NCBI GenBank assembly: GCA_035553515.1
Contig: DATNDG010000126.1
Coordinates: 1-57,542, forward strand
Origin: DAHUYF01 sp035553515
Lineage (GTDB): Bacteria > Pseudomonadota > Alphaproteobacteria > ATCC43930 > CGMCC-115725
Length of the DNA: 57,542 nucleotides
Direction: 5' to 3'
Shown: one piece after another, positions 55,702 to 57,542 of the stretch
Layout: every line of letters starts with the position of its first letter
Position numbering within the stretch: position 1 is the first letter of the stretch
Notes under the pieces: model-generated
What the model saw: only the letters and a program-made list of their open reading frames with translations
Told to the model about the DNA's origin: nothing
The model's database searches: none
Made by a program: the position numbers and the translations under genes

Positions 55702-56174
55702 GCGTGACCACCGAAGAAGATCCGCTGCCGCGCCTCAACCGGCTGCTGATCGACGCGCTGGGCGTGCTGGCGAAGCTCGGCGATGCCGATCGCGCCTGCC
55801 GCATCGCCGCCGATGCCTATGCGCTGCTGCGCCGCCGCAGCCCGGAAGAGGCGGCGCGCCTCAACTCCGCCCTTCACCACTTCGTTCGTTTACTTCCGCG
55901 CCTCGAGCACAACAACCAGGAGGACCTTGCCATGGCCGAAATCGCTACTCTCGACGTCCGCGCCCTGCCGCCCGCGCGGCGGCACTCGCTTATCTTCGAA
56001 ACCTATGCGGGCCTGCCGCCGCAGGGCGCGTTCGTGCTGGTCAACGATCACGACCCGATGCCGCTCTATTACCAGTTCCAGGCGGAGCGGCCCGGCGAGG
56101 TCGATTGGGAATATCTCGAGCGCGGTCCGCAGGTCTGGCGCGTGCGCATCGGGCGCCAGCCTCGCACCGGCTGA
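55698..56174 (+). CDS. DUF2249 protein with N-terminal helical extension
   Basis: The 158-residue protein has a helical part (about residues 1-75: RLNRLLIDALGVLAKLGDAD, ALLRRRSPEEAARLNSALHH) and a DUF2249 domain (LDVRALPPARRHSLIFETYA, VNDHDPMPLYYQFQAERPGE, WEYLERGPQVWRVRI). A good RBS (CAGGAGGACC) lies before an internal in-frame ATG at 55932, which would give the DUF2249 domain alone (80 residues). Both a long and a short form may be made. Confidence 0.85.
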   Translation: MSVTTEEDPLPRLNRLLIDALGVLAKLGDADRACRIAADAYALLRRRSPEEAARLNSALHHFVRLLPRLEHNNQEDLAMAEIATLDVRALPPARRHSLIFETYAGLPPQGAFVLVNDHDPMPLYYQFQAERPGEVDWEYLERGPQVWRVRIGRQPRTG

Positions 56175-56210
56175 TCCAGCCGGTTGCCGCGGGTCGCGCG
56201 GCGTCCATAT

Positions 56211-56228
56211 AGTTGCCTACAGGCAACT
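56211..56228. promoter_or_regulatory. Palindromic operator-like site upstream of the AhpD-like gene
   Basis: AGTTGCCT-AC-AGGCAACT is a perfect 8-bp inverted repeat, 83 bases before the ATG at 56312. AGTTGC...GCAACT is a form often bound by MarR-type regulators; no regulator gene is adjacent. Confidence 0.5.
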
Positions 56229-56311
56229 GAAGGCCGGAGCAGGCGGCCGACCGGAGCCCGGTCGCGCCGCCCCTCTGGCGATTGCCGATCCGCTCCATGG
56301 AGAGAATCCGC

Positions 56312-56659
56312 ATGTCCAACCCCATCTATCCGCCATCTTCCTCGGAAGCCGCAAAGAAGCGGCGCGAGCTCGCGCCCGATATCCACGCCGCCTTCGACGC
56401 CTTCAGCAAGCGCGTCTTCGCCGATGGCGCGCTGCCGACCAAGACCAAGCAGCTCATTGCCGTCGCCGTGGCCCATGTGACGCAGTGCCCCTATTGCATT
56501 ACCGGACACACCAAATTGGCCTTGCGCCACGGCGCCAGCGAGCAGGAGCTGATGGAGGCGATCTGGGTCGCAGCGGAGATGCGCGCCGGCGGCGCCTTTG
56601 CCCATTCGACCGTCTCGATCGCCGCCATGGACGAGGAGCAGAAGCGCCATTCGGGCTGA
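56312..56659 (+). CDS. Carboxymuconolactone decarboxylase-family, AhpD-like protein
   Basis: The 115-residue helical protein has the AhpD/CMD core LPTKTKQLIAVAVAHVTQCP followed by YCITGHTKLALRHGAS, with the redox CxxC (CPYC) and the proton-relay His, then LMEAIWVAAEMRAGG. Such proteins act as peroxidase partners or small redox enzymes. GGAGAGAA precedes ATG 56312. It follows the DUF2249 operon but has its own palindromic site. Confidence 0.9.
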   Translation: MSNPIYPPSSSEAAKKRRELAPDIHAAFDAFSKRVFADGALPTKTKQLIAVAVAHVTQCPYCITGHTKLALRHGASEQELMEAIWVAAEMRAGGAFAHSTVSIAAMDEEQKRHSG

Positions 56660-56671
56660 GGAGCAGCGGCG

Positions 56672-57121
56672 ATGGCAGTAAGTGCGACGCGGCAGAAGAA
56701 AGCAACCACCCGCAAACGCGGCGGCAGCAGCCGTATCCGGCTGAAGCGCGCCTACGTGGCACCGAGCGCCGAGGACGGCGCGCGCATCCTGGTGGACCGG
56801 CTCTGGCCGCGCGGTCTGCGCAAGAGCGACGCCGCGATCGATCGTTGGCTCAAGGATCTGGCGCCGAGCACGGAGCTGCGCCGCTGGTTCGGCCACGAGC
56901 CCGAGCGCTGGCCCGAGTTCCAGCGACGTTACAAGCGCGAGCTCGCCAAGTGCACCGGGCTGCTCGACGAGGTCCGCGCGCTGGCGCGGCAACGGCCGGT
57001 CACGCTGCTGTTTGCCGCGCGCGACGAGACGCACAACGAAGCGGTGGTCCTTGCCGATTTGCTGCGCCGCTCGACGCTACGCCGGAGACCGTCTCCGGCG
57101 CGGCGGGCCGGCGCGCCGTGA
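56672..57121 (+). CDS. DUF488 (YeaO-like) protein
   Basis: The 149-residue protein has the DUF488 pattern: IRLKRAYVAPSAEDGARILV, DRLWPRGL, WLKDLAPSTELRRWFGHEPE, FQRRYKREL and LLFAARDETHNEAVVLADLL. Its N-terminus (25 residues) and C-terminal tail are basic and longer than in YeaO. Function unknown. RBS GAGGAGCAG. The next gene starts in its stop (TGATG). Confidence 0.9.
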   Translation: MAVSATRQKKATTRKRGGSSRIRLKRAYVAPSAEDGARILVDRLWPRGLRKSDAAIDRWLKDLAPSTELRRWFGHEPERWPEFQRRYKRELAKCTGLLDEVRALARQRPVTLLFAARDETHNEAVVLADLLRRSTLRRRPSPARRAGAP

Positions 57122-57273
57122 TGACGCCGCAGCAGGATTTTTCCGTGGCCGAGCGCAGTGACAACCTTTTCGTCGCCGTGCTCGGCGGAACGCTCGGCCG
57201 CGCGACGATCCAGCTCGCGCTGATCCTTGCCGGCATCTCGGCCGTCGCAGCCGCGCTCGCGCTCATTGCGTAG
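57121..57273 (+). CDS. Small single-helix membrane protein
   Basis: The 50-residue protein has a hydrophilic start (TPQQDFSVAERSDNLFVAVL) and a hydrophobic helix (TIQLALILAGISAVAAALAL). Translationally coupled to the DUF488 gene. No family recognised. Confidence 0.55.
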   Translation: MTPQQDFSVAERSDNLFVAVLGGTLGRATIQLALILAGISAVAAALALIA

Positions 57274-57317
57274 CGAGGCTCCCGGGATGCTTGCGCACGA
57301 GATATTTCGGCAGAGAA

Positions 57318-57333
57318 TGCCCAAGCTTGGGCA
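57318..57333. promoter_or_regulatory. Perfect 16-base palindrome upstream of the Lin0512 gene
   Basis: TGCCCAAGCTTGGGCA is fully self-complementary and lies 15 bases before the ATG at 57349, just before its RBS (GGAGGA). It may be an operator or a leader hairpin. Confidence 0.5.
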
Positions 57334-57348
57334 AGCGGAGGAAGCGCC

Positions 57349-57542
57349 ATGGCGGCGAAGCGGATGATCCTGGAGATCGGCAGCGGCAATGATCTTCATG
57401 GCGGCGACTACACCAAGGCGGCGGTGCGCGCCGTCGAGGATGCGATCCACCACAGCTCCCTCACCTTGATCCGCAGCCTCGGCCTCGATCCCAATGCCAT
57501 GCAGGTCGAGGTGACGATCGGCGTGCAGCGGCCGGAGAAGAT
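57349..57542 (+). CDS. Lin0512-family protein (partial, runs off the window)
   Basis: The first 64 codons are MAAKRMILEIGSGNDLHGGD, YTKAAVRAVEDAIHHSSLTL and onward to VEVTIGVQRPEK. MxLEIGxGxDLHGxDYTKAAxRAxxDAIxxxSL is the start of the Lin0512/TIGR02058 family, of unknown function. RBS GGAGGA precedes ATG 57349. The 3' part is outside the window. Confidence 0.88.
   Translation, partial: MAAKRMILEIGSGNDLHGGDYTKAAVRAVEDAIHHSSLTLIRSLGLDPNAMQVEVTIGVQRPEK

Overview
This window is a gene-dense, high-GC stretch of a bacterial chromosome. The family mix points to an alphaproteobacterium, most likely Rhodospirillales or Hyphomicrobiales in the broad sense; I cannot name a genus. Pointers are the PhaR/PhaB/PhaA/PhaC polyhydroxyalkanoate (PHA) locus, the head-to-head tyrA-hisC-chorismate mutase and metX-metW operons, a MucR-like N-terminal domain, a DUF2125 protein, ECF42 sigma/DGPF genes and FixK/NnrR-type Crp-Fnr logic. 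I saw no rRNA, tRNA, CRISPR array, insertion sequence or prophage gene. Start codons overlapping the previous stop (GTGA or ATGA) are frequent, so many genes are probably translationally coupled.

Layout. 1-10.1 kb: housekeeping metabolism: ChaC-like gamma-glutamylcyclotransferase, DUF2125 protein, aromatic amino acid genes (chorismate mutase, hisC, tyrA) divergent from methionine genes (metX, metW), then a methyltransferase, a GST and a DUF985 cupin. 10.1-15.4 kb: PHA locus (phaC with a small overlapping upstream gene, a frameshifted phaA, phaB and a lipase-like hydrolase on the minus strand; phaR divergent, with a PhaR-type operator between). 15.4-22.6 kb: PAS-GGDEF-EAL protein, RutD-like hydrolase, XRE regulator, small membrane proteins, sterol desaturase, GntR regulator, DUF6166 protein and zinc alcohol dehydrogenase. 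22.9-28.4 kb: a MucR/cold-shock fusion, several SDR dehydrogenases, a hydrolase remnant, a BNR-repeat protein with a MoaD-like protein, and a MarR regulator. 28.4-31.5 kb: EmrAB-type efflux pump with its MarR regulator. 31.6-38.5 kb: omega-aminotransferase and carbamoyl-amidase pair, then a periplasmic binding protein coupled to a Cache histidine kinase. 38.6-41.6 kb: ECF42 sigma system with DGPF, VOC and DUF899 genes and two matching promoters. 41.6-49.7 kb: one minus-strand run with an acyl-CoA ligase, pcaCHGB for protocatechuate ring cleavage, an FdhF/YdeP-type molybdoenzyme and fdhD.

51.4-57.5 kb is the most interesting part. An NnrR/FixK-like Crp-Fnr regulator is surrounded by three TTG(A/C)-N6-(T/G)CAA boxes. 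These lie in front of a phasin-like gene, a DUF1858 gene, and an operon made of a polytopic heme-copper-oxidase/NnrS-like membrane protein, a double DUF2249 protein, a MIP18/SufT-like Fe-S assembly factor and a third DUF2249 protein. This looks like a small self-contained regulon for low oxygen or nitrogen oxides whose biochemistry is not established. AhpD-like, DUF488 and Lin0512-family genes follow to the end of the window.
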